DNA of 50,311 nt from Hyphomicrobiales bacterium. Lineage in GTDB: Bacteria > Pseudomonadota > Alphaproteobacteria > Rhizobiales > Rhizobiaceae. The notes under the pieces are model-generated. The model was not told the origin of the DNA and ran no database searches. It saw nothing but the letters and a program-made list of their open reading frames with translations. The translations under genes were made by a program, and so were the position numbers. This document shows, one piece after another, positions 15,745-29,228 of this stretch. The first letter of the stretch is position 1. The number at the start of each line of letters is the position of its first letter. Location: positions 1-50,311 of the forward strand of contig JAFKJY010000073.1 of the NCBI GenBank assembly GCA_017305835.1, given 5' to 3'.

Positions 15745-15862
15745 CCGGTGTCTCTCCGCCTGACGGCCTCCGCAACGGCGCAGTCCGCCGCCGCATCAAG
15801 CATGCAGCAACGGCGAAAAGAAGCAACTCCCGAAGCCGGCCGGTCGCCGCTGCTCGCTTGCC

Positions 15863-17272
<1,410 letters not shown>

Positions 17273-17290
17273 GGAAATTCTCCCCTAGAG

Positions 17291-17333
17291 GCATGATGCC
17301 GAAAAGTTGCAGACTTTTGGGAAAACATCATGC
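17291..17333 (-). repeat. Palindromic intergenic repeat (second RIME-like type)
   Basis: GCATGATG at 17291-17298 pairs with CATCATGC at 17326-17333, and an inner CGAAAAGT/ACTTTTGG stem makes a near-continuous hairpin of about 43 bases. It lies between the MAPEG gene and lpd. Similar hairpins reading GCATGAT...CCGAAAAGT are common between genes in rhizobia. It is unrelated in sequence to the element at 8626. Confidence 0.75.
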
Positions 17334-17361
17334 GACAAAACAAACTGACAGGGCCGGCGCG

Positions 17362-17784
17362 CTACCAGACGAGGCGCCACAGGATGATTGCGATGCCGGC
17401 GCTGCCCAGGGTCCACACGAGCGAGCGGAAATAGGGAATGCCGCCGAGATAGAGCGGCAGGTAGACGACCCGCGCCCAGAAATAAAGGGCCGCGCCGAAC
17501 CCGCTCCACCAGTCCGCCTTGCCGGTGACGGTGACGGCCAGCGCCAGCGCCGCGAAGGCGGCGAACGTCTCGAGGAAGTTGCGCAGCGCGCGCTCCGCAC
17601 GTCCGCCGATCAGGCCCGGATGGCGGGCCTCGTCGCGCGGGCCGGCATTGTATTGCGAGCCGAGGTCGCGGGTGAGCAGCACCGCCTGGCAGATGATGTG
17701 GACGGCGAGCAGCACGCAGGCGAGCGCCAGATAGGCGATCTCGGTCGTCAGCCCGGGCAGCGGCGAAGCGGCGAGGAAGTCCAA
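17362..17784 (-). CDS. MAPEG family membrane protein
   Basis: The 140-residue protein has four hydrophobic helices and the central block SQYNAGPRDEARHPGLIGGR typical of MAPEG proteins. These are membrane-associated proteins in eicosanoid and glutathione metabolism; bacterial members have no established substrate. The probable start is a TTG, one base after the SDR stop codon, so translation is likely coupled. It sits in the middle of the sucB-lpd gap with no evident metabolic link. Confidence 0.85.
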   Translation of the reverse strand: MDFLAASPLPGLTTEIAYLALACVLLAVHIICQAVLLTRDLGSQYNAGPRDEARHPGLIGGRAERALRNFLETFAAFAALALAVTVTGKADWWSGFGAALYFWARVVYLPLYLGGIPYFRSLVWTLGSAGIAIILWRLVW

Positions 17785-17785
17785 T

Positions 17786-18538
17786 TCAGCGGCCTCCGGA
17801 AACGTCGAGGATCGCCCCGGTCGTGTAGGACGCCTCGTCCGACAGCAGGTGCACCACCGCCGCGGCGACTTCCTCCGACCGGCCGGGCCGCAGCATCGGG
17901 ATCAGTGGCGCGACGAGGGCGGCGCGGTCGGGCTGGCCGCCCGAGGCATGGATGTCGGTGTCGATCGTGCCCGGCCGCACGCAGTTGACGCGGATGCCCT
18001 CGGCCGCCACCTCGCGCGCCAGGCCGCGCGAAAAACTGTCGATCGCGCCCTTCGAGGCGGCGTAGTCGACATATTCGCCGGCGCTGCCCAGCACGGCGGC
18101 CACCGAGGAGATGTTGACGATCGCACCGCCCCTGCCGCCGTGGCGGGTCGACATGCGCTTCACCGCCTCGCGGGAGCACAGCATCGGGCCGATCACGTTG
18201 ATGCGCATCATCCGCTCGAAGCGGCCGGCGTCCATCTCGTCGAGGCGCGCCTTGCGGTCGACCACGCCGGCATTGTTGACCAGCGCGTCGATGCCGCCGA
18301 AATGGCGCTCGATCTCGGCGAACATGAAGACGATGTCGGTCTCGCTCGCGGCATCGCCCTGGACGGCGAAGGCCTCGCCGCCGGCCGCCTCGATGCGGCG
18401 CACGACGTCGTCGGCCGCGTCCTTGCTCGAATGGTAGTTGACCGCCACGCGCCAGCCGCGCCGGGCAGCAATCAGGCAGATGGCCGCGCCGATGCCGCGC
18501 GAGCCGCCGGTGACGAGCAGCGCCTTTCCCCCGCTCAT
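17786..18538 (-). CDS. Short-chain dehydrogenase/reductase (glucose/3-oxoacyl reductase-like)
   Basis: The 250-residue protein has the SDR coenzyme motif VTGGSRGIGAAI at about residues 9-20, the NNAG motif in ALVNNAGVV, the catalytic YAASKGA segment, and the C-terminal pattern YTTGAILDVSGGR. It reduces or oxidises a carbonyl/alcohol pair with NAD(P). Its substrate is unknown. The ATG overlaps the stop of the secreted-protein gene. The longer open frame upstream belongs to that gene's antisense-shifted frame and was discarded. Confidence 0.92.
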   Translation of the reverse strand: MSGGKALLVTGGSRGIGAAICLIAARRGWRVAVNYHSSKDAADDVVRRIEAAGGEAFAVQGDAASETDIVFMFAEIERHFGGIDALVNNAGVVDRKARLDEMDAGRFERMMRINVIGPMLCSREAVKRMSTRHGGRGGAIVNISSVAAVLGSAGEYVDYAASKGAIDSFSRGLAREVAAEGIRVNCVRPGTIDTDIHASGGQPDRAALVAPLIPMLRPGRSEEVAAAVVHLLSDEASYTTGAILDVSGGR

Positions 18539-19014
18539 TCCTGGCACCCGCTGAGCGAGAACACGTCCCACGGCAGCTTGGCGGTCCAGCCGCCCGGGAA
18601 GGCCGGCGAGGCGGCGATGCCGCGCGCGAGGTCGGAGAGGATGAGCGTCGCCGGCGCCGGCTCGCCTTCCTGCGGCAGCAGCGCGATCGTGCCGGAGGCA
18701 TCGGCGCTGTAGACGACGCCTTCCCACACGGTGCAGGCGGCGATCTCGTCGCCGGTCAGGTCTCCCTCGGGACATTTGTGCGTGACCATGCCCAGCGGCC
18801 GCGACGGTGCCTGCGTCCACATGACGATGCCGTCGAGCACCGTGTCGCCGGAGGCCAGCAGGCGGAAGGCATTGCTGACGATGCCGGTCGCGCCGGGGCG
18901 GAAATCGATCTGCGCCCCCGTCATCGCCTCGCGGTAGACGGCGAGCTCGATCGGGCAGGCGGCGAGGGCCGGCAGCGCGGCGAGCATGGAGGCAAGCGCG
19001 ACAAACGCCCTCAA
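18535..19014 (-). CDS. Secreted protein of unknown function
   Basis: With a TTG start at 19014 the protein has 159 residues and begins MRAFVALASMLAALPALAAC, a good signal peptide. GGAGAGG sits correctly spaced in front of this TTG. A GTG at 19083 would add 23 residues and overlap the DUF2442 gene, and it has no ribosome-binding site. Four Cys residues in the mature part suggest periplasmic disulfides. Distinct blocks are IELAVYREAMTGAQIDFRPG and MWTQAPSRPLGMVTHKCPEG. I do not recognise a family. It overlaps the SDR start. Confidence 0.7.
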   Translation of the reverse strand: MRAFVALASMLAALPALAACPIELAVYREAMTGAQIDFRPGATGIVSNAFRLLASGDTVLDGIVMWTQAPSRPLGMVTHKCPEGDLTGDEIAACTVWEGVVYSADASGTIALLPQEGEPAPATLILSDLARGIAASPAFPGGWTAKLPWDVFSLSGCQE

Positions 19015-19072
19015 GGCGCCCTCTCCACACAGGGCAGACTTTTGCAGGGCGCGGCGCCGGTCGTCGGAGATT

Positions 19073-19360
19073 TCAACTTGCACGAGCGATCAGCTCGGCC
19101 TGCTGCTCCACCATTTCACGCAGTCGGTCGCAGCCAAAGTCGACGTCCTCGTCGCCGTCCCTACCCCAGTAGACGGAGTGCCCGAATGCAGCGACGCGGA
19201 CACCGCTGAAATAGCCGGGATCGCGCAACGGCTTGAAGATGCCCCCTTTGGAGATGATCCCGCGCAGATCGGCCACGCCTTCGTAACCGTCGCTCCAAGT
19301 GAGCTTGAGAACGCCCGGGACAACTGCCTCGGCACTTGTGATGCTCAACGTGTCGATCAT
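19073..19360 (-). CDS. DUF2442 domain protein, partner of DUF4160
   Basis: The 95-residue protein has the DUF2442 layout: a short beta-rich domain (ITSAEAVVPGVLKLTWSDGY, DLRGIISKGGIFKPLRD) with a C-terminal helix. DUF2442 genes are often adjacent to DUF4160 genes, and the pair has been proposed as a toxin-antitoxin system. No role has been proven that I know of. It overlaps the DUF4160 gene by four bases. Confidence 0.85.
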   Translation of the reverse strand: MIDTLSITSAEAVVPGVLKLTWSDGYEGVADLRGIISKGGIFKPLRDPGYFSGVRVAAFGHSVYWGRDGDEDVDFGCDRLREMVEQQAELIARAS

Positions 19361-19608
19361 GCGATCTTCTCCGGCTTCCTGCCCGACGCGATCGTTTCCC
19401 ATGCCGTCAGCAGGGCCTGCCGGCGCGGTGACGCCCATGATAGCACAGCCTCCAGTTTCGTGTGCGGAAGCTGGCCGTTCAACACCCGAAGCGACGAGAT
19501 ATCGATCTGCGCGCGATACTCGGCAAAGACCACGTGAAAGTGAGGCGGTGGGTGCTCCAGTGCATAGATCTGAACCTTGATGCCCTCCACCGTTGCAAGG
19601 GTGGGCAT
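19357..19608 (-). CDS. DUF4160 domain protein
   Basis: The 83-residue protein carries the family hallmark HPPPHFHVVFAEYRAQIDI, a His/Pro-rich segment followed by a beta strand. It then has a helical end ASPRRQALLTAWETIASGRK. It starts three bases after the sucB stop, which places it in the TCA transcript. The His cluster suggests a nuclease-like or metal site, but that is inference. Confidence 0.85.
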   Translation of the reverse strand: MPTLATVEGIKVQIYALEHPPPHFHVVFAEYRAQIDISSLRVLNGQLPHTKLEAVLSWASPRRQALLTAWETIASGRKPEKIA

Positions 19609-19611
19609 CGG

Positions 19612-20904
<1,293 letters not shown>

Positions 20905-20925
20905 CAGAACTTGCTCCCGGGGTCT

Positions 20926-21234
20926 CTAATTGTGCACCGCGGCGTCGACGCGGACGGCCGCCATCATCGGTAGGATTTCATAGCGGAAGCCCGCGCCGGA
21001 TCCGATCGTCGGATCGGCGTCGAGCAGCCGCCTCAGTTCGGCCTCGTCCTCGACCTCGAACACGCCGAGCCCCCAAGGGCCAGCGGGGTCGAGCACGGGG
21101 CCGAAGACGACCGCCTTCGGGCCGAGGCTGCGCAGGTAGTCCGCATGCCGGCCCATCAGCGCCCGCTCCGCCTCGCTCATGGTGCGGGCGAAGTCGGGGC
21201 GCGGGGCGATCAGCCGACAGTGGAAAAAGGCCAC
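20926..21234 (-). CDS. YciI-like protein
   Basis: The 102-residue ferredoxin-like fold protein matches the YciI family (FHCRLIAPRPDFARTM, HADYLRSLGPK, GLGVFEVEDEAELRRLLDAD). YciI proteins resemble muconolactone isomerases and have a conserved His-Asp pair, but their function is mostly unknown. The start is GTG, three bases after the sucA stop. Its position between sucA and sucB makes it part of the same transcript. Confidence 0.87.
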   Translation of the reverse strand: MAFFHCRLIAPRPDFARTMSEAERALMGRHADYLRSLGPKAVVFGPVLDPAGPWGLGVFEVEDEAELRRLLDADPTIGSGAGFRYEILPMMAAVRVDAAVHN

Positions 21235-21237
21235 GGC

Positions 21238-24225
21238 CTATCCTCCCAGCGCGTCCTCGAGCAGCGCCTGAAGCTGCGACACGTGCTTCGACATCAGGCC
21301 CGTCGCCGGCGAGGCGGCGGCCGGACGGCCGGTGTAGCGCACCCGCTGATGCTTGGCCTCGATGTGCTGCAGCACCCATTCCAGATAGGGGTCGATGAAC
21401 GACCAGGCGCCCATGTTCTTGGGCTCCTCCTGGCACCATGCCATCTCCGCGTTGCGGAAGCGCGACAGCTCGGTGATCAGCGCCTTGGCCGGGAACGGGT
21501 AGAGCTGCTCGACGCGCAGCAGGTAGATGTCGTTGATGCCGCGCTTCTCGCGCTCCTCGTAGAGGTCGTAATAGACCTTGCCCGAGCACATCACGACGCG
21601 CCGGATCTTGGAATCCTTCACCAGCTTGACCGGCTCGTTGCCGAGATACTGCGCATCGTCCCACAGCAGCCGGTGGAACGTGCTCTCGCCCGAGAACTCG
21701 GCCAGCGTCGACACCGCGCGCTTGTGGCGCAGCAGCGACTTCGGCGTCATCAGGATCAGCGGCTTGCGGAAGTCGCGCTTCAACTGCCGGCGCAGGATGT
21801 GGAAGTAGTTGGCCGGCGTGGTGACGTTCGCCACCTGCATGTTGTCTTCCGCGCACATCTGCAGCCAGCGCTCCAGCCGCGCCGACGAATGCTCCGGCCC
21901 CTGTCCCTCGTAGCCGTGCGGCAGCAGGCAGACGAGGCCCGACATGCGCAGCCACTTGCGCTCGCCCGACGAGATGAACTGGTCGAAGACGACCTGCGCG
22001 CCGTTGGCGAAGTCGCCGAACTGCGCCTCCCACAGCGTCAGCGCCTTCGGCTCGGCCAGGCTGTAGCCGTACTCGAAGCCGAGCACCGCCTCCTCCGAGA
22101 GCATCGAGTTGATGACCTCGTAGAAAGCCTGCTGCGGGCCGAGATGGTTGAGCGGGATGTAGCGGTTCTCGTCGCGCTGGTCGTAGAGCACCGAATGGCG
22201 CTGAGAGAAGGTGCCGCGCTCCGAATCCTGCCCCGACAGCCGCACCGGGTTGCCGTCCATCAGGATCGAGCCGAAGGCGAGCGCCTCCGCCGTCGACCAG
22301 TCGATGCCCTCGCCGGTGTCGATCATCTTGCGCCGGTTCTCGAGGAAGCGGCCGATCGTCTTGTGCACCTCGAAGTCGGCCGGCACGTCGGTCAGCTTCC
22401 TGCCGATCTCCTTGAGCTGCTTGGCCGGCACGGCGGTCTTGCCGCGCCGCTGCTCGTCCTGGTTGTCGGCGCTCCTGAGCCCCGACCAGGCGCCGTCCAG
22501 CCAGTCGGCCTTGTTCGGCTTGTAGCTCTGGCCGGACTCGAACTCGATCTCGAGATGGCCGCGCCACTCGGCCCGCATCTTCTCGAGGTCGTCCGTCGTC
22601 AGCAGGCCCTCGCTGACCAGCTTGTCGGCATAGATCTGCACCACCGTCGGATGGTTGCGGATCTCGCGATACATGATCGGCTGGGTGAAGGCCGGCTCGT
22701 CGCCTTCGTTGTGGCCGAAGCGGCGGTAGCAGAACATGTCGATGACCACCGGCTTCTGGAAGGTCATGCGGTATTCGATCGCCACCTTGGCCGCGTAGAC
22801 CACCGCCTCCGGATCGTCGCCGTTGACGTGGAAGATCGGCGCCTCGACCATCTTGGCGACGTCCGACGGATAGGGCGACGAGCGCGAGAAGCGCGGATTG
22901 GTGGTGAAGCCGATCTGGTTGTTGACGATGAAGTGCAGCGTGCCGGCGACCCGGTGGCCGCGCAGGCCCGAGAGCCCGAAGCACTCGGCCACCACGCCCT
23001 GACCGGCGAAGGCGGCGTCGCCGTGGATCAGCAGCGGCAGCACCTTGGCGCGCTCCTCCAGCGGCACGATCTCCTCGCGGCCGCGGCCGGCGAGCTGGTC
23101 CTGCTTGGCGCGCGCCTTGCCCATCACCACGGGATTTACGATCTCGAGATGTGACGGGTTGGCCGTCAGCGACAGGTGCACCTTGTTGCCGTCGAACTCG
23201 CGGTCGGACGAAGCGCCGAGATGGTACTTCACGTCGCCCGAGCCTTCCACGTCGTCCGGCGCGTAGGAGCCGCCCTTGAACTCGTGGAAGATCGCCCGGT
23301 GCGGCTTCTGCATCACCTGCGAGAGCACGTTGAGGCGGCCGCGATGCGGCATGCCGAGCACGATCTCCTTCATGCCCAGCGCGCCGCCGCGCTTGACGAT
23401 CTGCTCCAGCGCCGGGATCAGCGACTCGCCGCCGTCCAGCCCGAAGCGCTTGGTGCCCTTGAACCTGAGGTCGGCGAACTGCTCGAAGCCCTCGGCCTCG
23501 ATCAGCTTCGACAGGATCGCCAGCTTGCCGTTGGTGGTGAAGGCGATGCCCTTGTCCGGCCCCTCGATGCGCTCCTGGATCCACGCCTTCTCGTCGGGGT
23601 TGGAAATGTGCATGAACTCGACGCCGAGCGTCGAGCAGTAGGTGCGCTGCAGGATGTCGAGCATCTCGCGCACGGTCGCGAATTCCAGCCCGAGCACGTT
23701 GTCGATGTAGATCTTGCGGTCGAGGTCGGCCTCGCCGAAGCCGTAGGCCGCCGGCGACAGCTCGTTGTAGTCCTCCAGCGGCTTGGCGATGCCGAGCGGG
23801 TCGAGATTGGCGTGCAGGTGGCCGCGCATGCGGTAGGCGCGGATCATCATGATGGCGTGCACGGAATCCTGCGTGGCGCGCATCACCTCGGCGTCGGACA
23901 TAGAGACGCCGCCGGAGGCCGCCTTGGCCTTCAGCCGGGTGTCGATGTGCTTCTCGACCTCGCCCCAGTTGCCGTCGAGCGCCGAGACCAGCTCGCCATT
24001 GGCGACGAGCGGCCAGCCCTTCGCCTTCCACGACGCGCCCTGCGCATTCTTGCGCACGTCGGCGGCGTCGTCCTTGAGGCCGGCGAAGAAATCCCGCCAT
24101 TCGGCGTCCACCGAGGCGGGGTTCTGTTCGTACTGGGCGTAGAGCTCGTCGATGTAGCCCGCATTGCCGCCGTAGAGGAAGGAGGTCAGCGAGAACCTGT
24201 CGTTCGCCTGGTCTTGTCGTGCCAT
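21238..24225 (-). CDS. sucA: 2-oxoglutarate dehydrogenase E1 component
   Basis: The 995-residue thiamine-diphosphate enzyme decarboxylates 2-oxoglutarate and passes the succinyl group to the lipoyl domain of SucB. The N-terminal FLYGGNAGYIDELYAQYEQN segment is the E2-contacting arm. The thiamine-diphosphate and Mg2+ region is at about residues 390-450 (HGDAAFAGQGVVAECF). The transketolase-like pyrimidine domain starts near residue 650. The length is normal for rhizobia. A 169-base gap separates it from sucD, which may hold a second promoter. Confidence 0.97.
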   Translation of the reverse strand: MARQDQANDRFSLTSFLYGGNAGYIDELYAQYEQNPASVDAEWRDFFAGLKDDAADVRKNAQGASWKAKGWPLVANGELVSALDGNWGEVEKHIDTRLKAKAASGGVSMSDAEVMRATQDSVHAIMMIRAYRMRGHLHANLDPLGIAKPLEDYNELSPAAYGFGEADLDRKIYIDNVLGLEFATVREMLDILQRTYCSTLGVEFMHISNPDEKAWIQERIEGPDKGIAFTTNGKLAILSKLIEAEGFEQFADLRFKGTKRFGLDGGESLIPALEQIVKRGGALGMKEIVLGMPHRGRLNVLSQVMQKPHRAIFHEFKGGSYAPDDVEGSGDVKYHLGASSDREFDGNKVHLSLTANPSHLEIVNPVVMGKARAKQDQLAGRGREEIVPLEERAKVLPLLIHGDAAFAGQGVVAECFGLSGLRGHRVAGTLHFIVNNQIGFTTNPRFSRSSPYPSDVAKMVEAPIFHVNGDDPEAVVYAAKVAIEYRMTFQKPVVIDMFCYRRFGHNEGDEPAFTQPIMYREIRNHPTVVQIYADKLVSEGLLTTDDLEKMRAEWRGHLEIEFESGQSYKPNKADWLDGAWSGLRSADNQDEQRRGKTAVPAKQLKEIGRKLTDVPADFEVHKTIGRFLENRRKMIDTGEGIDWSTAEALAFGSILMDGNPVRLSGQDSERGTFSQRHSVLYDQRDENRYIPLNHLGPQQAFYEVINSMLSEEAVLGFEYGYSLAEPKALTLWEAQFGDFANGAQVVFDQFISSGERKWLRMSGLVCLLPHGYEGQGPEHSSARLERWLQMCAEDNMQVANVTTPANYFHILRRQLKRDFRKPLILMTPKSLLRHKRAVSTLAEFSGESTFHRLLWDDAQYLGNEPVKLVKDSKIRRVVMCSGKVYYDLYEEREKRGINDIYLLRVEQLYPFPAKALITELSRFRNAEMAWCQEEPKNMGAWSFIDPYLEWVLQHIEAKHQRVRYTGRPAAASPATGLMSKHVSQLQALLEDALGG

Positions 24226-24394
24226 CTCGTGCCGGAGCGCCGCGCTCCGTCTCCTGTGCTGCCGCGGGACCTGCCCGCCTCTGGACGGCGAGCCGTCCGC
24301 GTTCCCCTCGCGGGGGCGTTCGCCGCCCCCTTATGTGCCGAAATGCGCCGGCCGCATGGCGGACCGCCGCATTTCGTCTTCCCTCGTCGCGGTC

Positions 24395-25306
24395 TCAGCC
24401 CTTGATGGCTTCGACCAGTGTCTTGCCGAGCCGCGCCGGCGACGGCGAGACGCGGATGCCGGCCGCCTCCATCGCGGCGATCTTGTCTTCCGCGCCGCCC
24501 TTGCCGCCGGAGATCACCGCGCCGGCGTGCCCCATCGTGCGGCCGGCCGGCGCCGTGCGTCCCGCGATGAAGCCGGCCATCGGCTTGCTGCGGCCGCGCT
24601 TCGCCTCGTCGCGCAGGAACTGCGCCGCGTCCTCCTCGGCCGAGCCGCCGATCTCGCCGATCATGATGATCGACTTCGTCTCGTCGTCGGCCAGGAACAT
24701 CTCCAGCACGTCGATGAACTCCGTGCCCTTCACCGGGTCGCCGCCGATGCCGACGGCCGTGGACTGGCCCAGCCCCTCGTTCGTGGTCTGGAACACCGCC
24801 TCATAGGTAAGCGTGCCGGAGCGCGATACAACGCCGACCGAGCCCTTGCGGAAGATGTTGCCGGGCATGATGCCGATCTTGCACTCGTCCGGCGTCAGCA
24901 CGCCCGGGCAGTTCGGCCCGATCAGCCGCGACTTGGACTTCTCCAGCCGCGCCTTGACCTTCACCATGTCGAGCACGGGGATGCCTTCGGTGATGCACAC
25001 GATCAGCGGCATCCCGGCCTCGATCGCCTCGATGATCGCCGCGGCCGCGCCTGCCGGCGGCACGTAGATCACCGAGGCGTCGGCACCGGTCTTCTCCATG
25101 CCCTCGGCCACGCTGGCGAAGATCGGAAGCTGCACCTCGGCGCCGTTGACCCTGCCGGTCCACTTCTCGCCGCCCTTCTTCGGATGCGTGCCGCCCACCA
25201 TCCTGGTGCCGTGATAGGCAAGCGCCTGCTCGGTATGGAACGTTCCGGTATTGCCGGTCAGGCCCTGGACGAGAACCCTGGTATTCTTGTCGACGAGAAT
25301 GGACAT
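24395..25306 (-). CDS. sucD: Succinyl-CoA synthetase alpha subunit
   Basis: The 303-residue subunit binds CoA through its N-terminal Rossmann domain ([20 protein letters not shown]) and carries the phosphorylated His260 in [15 protein letters not shown]. With SucC it converts succinyl-CoA to succinate and makes ATP or GTP. It begins five bases after the sucC stop. Confidence 0.97.
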   Translation of the reverse strand: MSILVDKNTRVLVQGLTGNTGTFHTEQALAYHGTRMVGGTHPKKGGEKWTGRVNGAEVQLPIFASVAEGMEKTGADASVIYVPPAGAAAAIIEAIEAGMPLIVCITEGIPVLDMVKVKARLEKSKSRLIGPNCPGVLTPDECKIGIMPGNIFRKGSVGVVSRSGTLTYEAVFQTTNEGLGQSTAVGIGGDPVKGTEFIDVLEMFLADDETKSIIMIGEIGGSAEEDAAQFLRDEAKRGRSKPMAGFIAGRTAPAGRTMGHAGAVISGGKGGAEDKIAAMEAAGIRVSPSPARLGKTLVEAIKG

Positions 25307-25311
25307 TCGGT

Positions 25312-26508
25312 TCAGTTCCCCTTCACCGCGTTCACGATCTTCTGCGCGGCGTCGTCGAGGTCGTCGGCGGGGATGACGTTGAGGCCGCTCTCGCGCAGGA
25401 TCTTCTTGCCGAGCTCGACATTGGTGCCTTCCAGCCGCACCACCAGCGGCACCTTGAGCCCGACCTCCTTCACCGCCGCCACCACGCCTTCCGCGATCAC
25501 GTCGCAGCGCATGATGCCGCCGAAGATGTTGACGAGGATGCCCTTCACGTTCGGGTCGGCGGTGATGATCTTGAAGGCCGCCGTCACCTTCTCCTTGTTG
25601 GCGCCGCCGCCGACGTCGAGGAAGTTGGCCGGCTCCGCCCCGTAGAGCTTGATGATGTCCATCGTCGCCATGGCCAGGCCCGCGCCGTTGACCATGCAGC
25701 CGATATTGCCGTCGAGCGCCACATAGGCGAGATCGTACTTGGACGCCTCGATCTCCTTGGCGTCCTCCTCGGTCTCGTCGCGCAGCGCCATCACGTCGGC
25801 ATGGCGGAACAGCGCGTTGTTGTCGAACGACACCTTGGCGTCGAGTACCCGCAGCCGGCCGTCCTTCATGACGATCAGCGGGTTGACCTCGAGCAGGCTC
25901 ATGTCCTTCTCGACGAACGCCTTGTAGAGCGCCGGGAACAGGCTTTCGCCGTCCTTCGCCGCCGCGCCGGAGAGCTTCAGCGCCGCGTTCAGCCTGCCCG
26001 CGTCGGCCGCCGTCACGCCCTTTTCGGGGTCGATGTCGACGGTCAGGATCTTCTCCGGCGTGTCGTGCGCCACCTGCTCGATGTCCATGCCGCCCTCGGT
26101 CGACACGACGAAGGCGACGCGGCCGACCTTGCGGTCGACGAGGATCGACAGATAGAGCTCGCGCTCGATGTCGGCGCCGTCCTCGATGTAGAGGCGGTTG
26201 ACCTGCTTGCCGGCCGGGCCGGTCTGCTTGGTCACCAGCGTGTGGCCGAGCATGGCCTTGGCGTTGGTGACCACCTGGTCGACGGTGCGCGCCAGCCGCA
26301 CGCCGCCCGGCGCGTCGGCGGCGAGCTCCTTGAACTTGCCCTTGCCGCGCCCGCCGGCATGGATCTGGCTCTTCACCACGTAGAGCGGTCCCGGCAGGCT
26401 TGCGGCCGCGGCCTGCGCCTCGCCGGGCGACAGGATGGCGACGCCGGCCGCGACCGGGGCGCCGTATTCCTTGAGGATCTGCTTGGCCTGGTACTCGTGG
26501 ATGTTCAT
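25312..26508 (-). CDS. sucC: Succinyl-CoA synthetase beta subunit
   Basis: The 398-residue protein starts [16 protein letters not shown], the ATP-grasp start of SucC. The nucleotide-binding domain spans about residues 1-240 ([15 protein letters not shown]), and the CoA-ligase domain with the phosphate-binding GGANKEKV and [13 protein letters not shown] follows. It lies 13 bases downstream of mdh and 5 bases upstream of sucD, a typical alphaproteobacterial order. Confidence 0.97.
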   Translation of the reverse strand: MNIHEYQAKQILKEYGAPVAAGVAILSPGEAQAAAASLPGPLYVVKSQIHAGGRGKGKFKELAADAPGGVRLARTVDQVVTNAKAMLGHTLVTKQTGPAGKQVNRLYIEDGADIERELYLSILVDRKVGRVAFVVSTEGGMDIEQVAHDTPEKILTVDIDPEKGVTAADAGRLNAALKLSGAAAKDGESLFPALYKAFVEKDMSLLEVNPLIVMKDGRLRVLDAKVSFDNNALFRHADVMALRDETEEDAKEIEASKYDLAYVALDGNIGCMVNGAGLAMATMDIIKLYGAEPANFLDVGGGANKEKVTAAFKIITADPNVKGILVNIFGGIMRCDVIAEGVVAAVKEVGLKVPLVVRLEGTNVELGKKILRESGLNVIPADDLDDAAQKIVNAVKGN

Positions 26509-26521
26509 GCGCCCGGCGCCC

Positions 26522-27809
<1,288 letters not shown>

Positions 27810-29228
27810 ATGGCCACGCTGCTTTCCTTCCTCCACATCCTCGCCTTCGCGGCGGTCACGCTCAGGGTGCTGGCGCGCTCAGACATGCTGCCGACGACCC
27901 GCGTCGCCTGGATCCTCGTGCTGCTGGCCGTGCCGGTCTTCGGCCTCGTGCTCTACTTCTTCTTCGGCGAGGTGCATTTCCGCGGCCCCGTGCAGGCGGC
28001 CCATGCCGCCGCGCTGCGCGAGACCCGGCCGCTGGTCCTGGCGAGCGGCGCGGCGCCCGATGTCCCGCGCTACGGCGGCGCCAGCGCCTTCGCCACCTCC
28101 GTCAACGGCTTCGGCCCGACCTCCGGCAACCACGGCGAGCTGCTCGAAAGCCCCGAGGGCGCGCGGGCGCGGCTGATCGCCGACTTCGAAGCCGCGCAGC
28201 GCAGCATCGACGTGCTCTACTACATCTGGCTCGACGACGAGACCGGCCGCGCCGTCGCCGAGGCGCTGATGCGGGCCGCCCGCCGCGGCGTCCGCTGCCG
28301 GGCTATGGTCGACGCCATCGGCTCGCACGCCTTCCGCCGCAGCGAGACCTGGGCGAGGTTGCGCGAGGCGGGCGTCGAGACCTCGGCCTGCCTGCCGATC
28401 GGCAATCCCTTCGTGACGCTGTTCCAGCGCCGGCTCGACCTGCGCAACCACCGCAAGATCACCGTCATCGACGACGCCGTCCTGCATTGCGGCAGCCAGA
28501 ACTGCGCCGACGCGGCCTTCCGCGTGAAGCCGAGATACGCGCCCTGGGTCGACGTCATGGTGCGCTTCGAGGGGCCGGTCGTGCGCCAGATGCAGCTCCT
28601 CTTCCTGCAGGACTGGCTCACCTGCCGCCCCGGCGCCGCCGCCATATGCGCGGATGAAGCGCCCGGCGATCCGGCGCCGGGCTTCGTGGCGCAGGCGGTC
28701 GGCACCGGGCCGAACGTCAACCACGACGTCACGGCGCAGCTCTTCGCGCGGCTCGTCTGCGAGGCCGAGCGCGAGCTGGTGATCTCGACGCCCTATTTCG
28801 TGCCGGGCGAAACGCTCTGCCAGGCGCTGATGGGGGTGGCGCGCTCGGGCGTCGCGGTGACGATGATCCTGCCGGCGCGCAACGATTCCGGCTTCGTCTC
28901 GCGCGCCAGCCGGTCCTACTATCCGAGGCTGATGGCCGCCGGCGTCAGGATCGCCGAATACAATGGCGGGCTGCTTCATTCCAAGACGCTGACGATCGAC
29001 GGGCGGACCGTCTTCATGGGCTCGTCCAACCTCGACATCCGCAGCTTCGACCTGAATTTCGAGAACGACATCCTGTTCACCGACGCCGCGCTCGCGGGCG
29101 CGATCCGCGACCGCCAGATGCAGTATCTGGCGGCCTCCACACCGGTCGATCCGGCCGTCGTCGCCGGCTGGTCGCTGACGCGCCGGATCTGGCTCAACGC
29201 CTTCGCCGTGGTCGGGCCGCTACTCTAG
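27810..29228 (+). CDS. cls: Cardiolipin synthase (phospholipase D superfamily)
   Basis: The 472-residue protein has two N-terminal transmembrane helices (LLSFLHILAFAAVTLRVL and VAWILVLLAVPVFGLVLYFF). It has two HKD catalytic motifs, HRKITVIDD and HSKTLTIDG, each followed by a GSSN/GSQN-type segment. The enzyme joins two phosphatidylglycerol molecules, or a close variant, to make cardiolipin in the inner membrane. The ATG at 27810 is chosen because the helices begin right after it. Its stop codon overlaps the end of the convergent zapE gene by nine bases. Confidence 0.93.
   Translation: MATLLSFLHILAFAAVTLRVLARSDMLPTTRVAWILVLLAVPVFGLVLYFFFGEVHFRGPVQAAHAAALRETRPLVLASGAAPDVPRYGGASAFATSVNGFGPTSGNHGELLESPEGARARLIADFEAAQRSIDVLYYIWLDDETGRAVAEALMRAARRGVRCRAMVDAIGSHAFRRSETWARLREAGVETSACLPIGNPFVTLFQRRLDLRNHRKITVIDDAVLHCGSQNCADAAFRVKPRYAPWVDVMVRFEGPVVRQMQLLFLQDWLTCRPGAAAICADEAPGDPAPGFVAQAVGTGPNVNHDVTAQLFARLVCEAERELVISTPYFVPGETLCQALMGVARSGVAVTMILPARNDSGFVSRASRSYYPRLMAAGVRIAEYNGGLLHSKTLTIDGRTVFMGSSNLDIRSFDLNFENDILFTDAALAGAIRDRQMQYLAASTPVDPAVVAGWSLTRRIWLNAFAVVGPLL

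Noticed and set aside
19015..19083. GTG at 19083 as the start of the secreted protein
   Set aside because: It has no ribosome-binding site and would put 23 residues in front of a clear signal peptide. The TTG at 19014 has both features.
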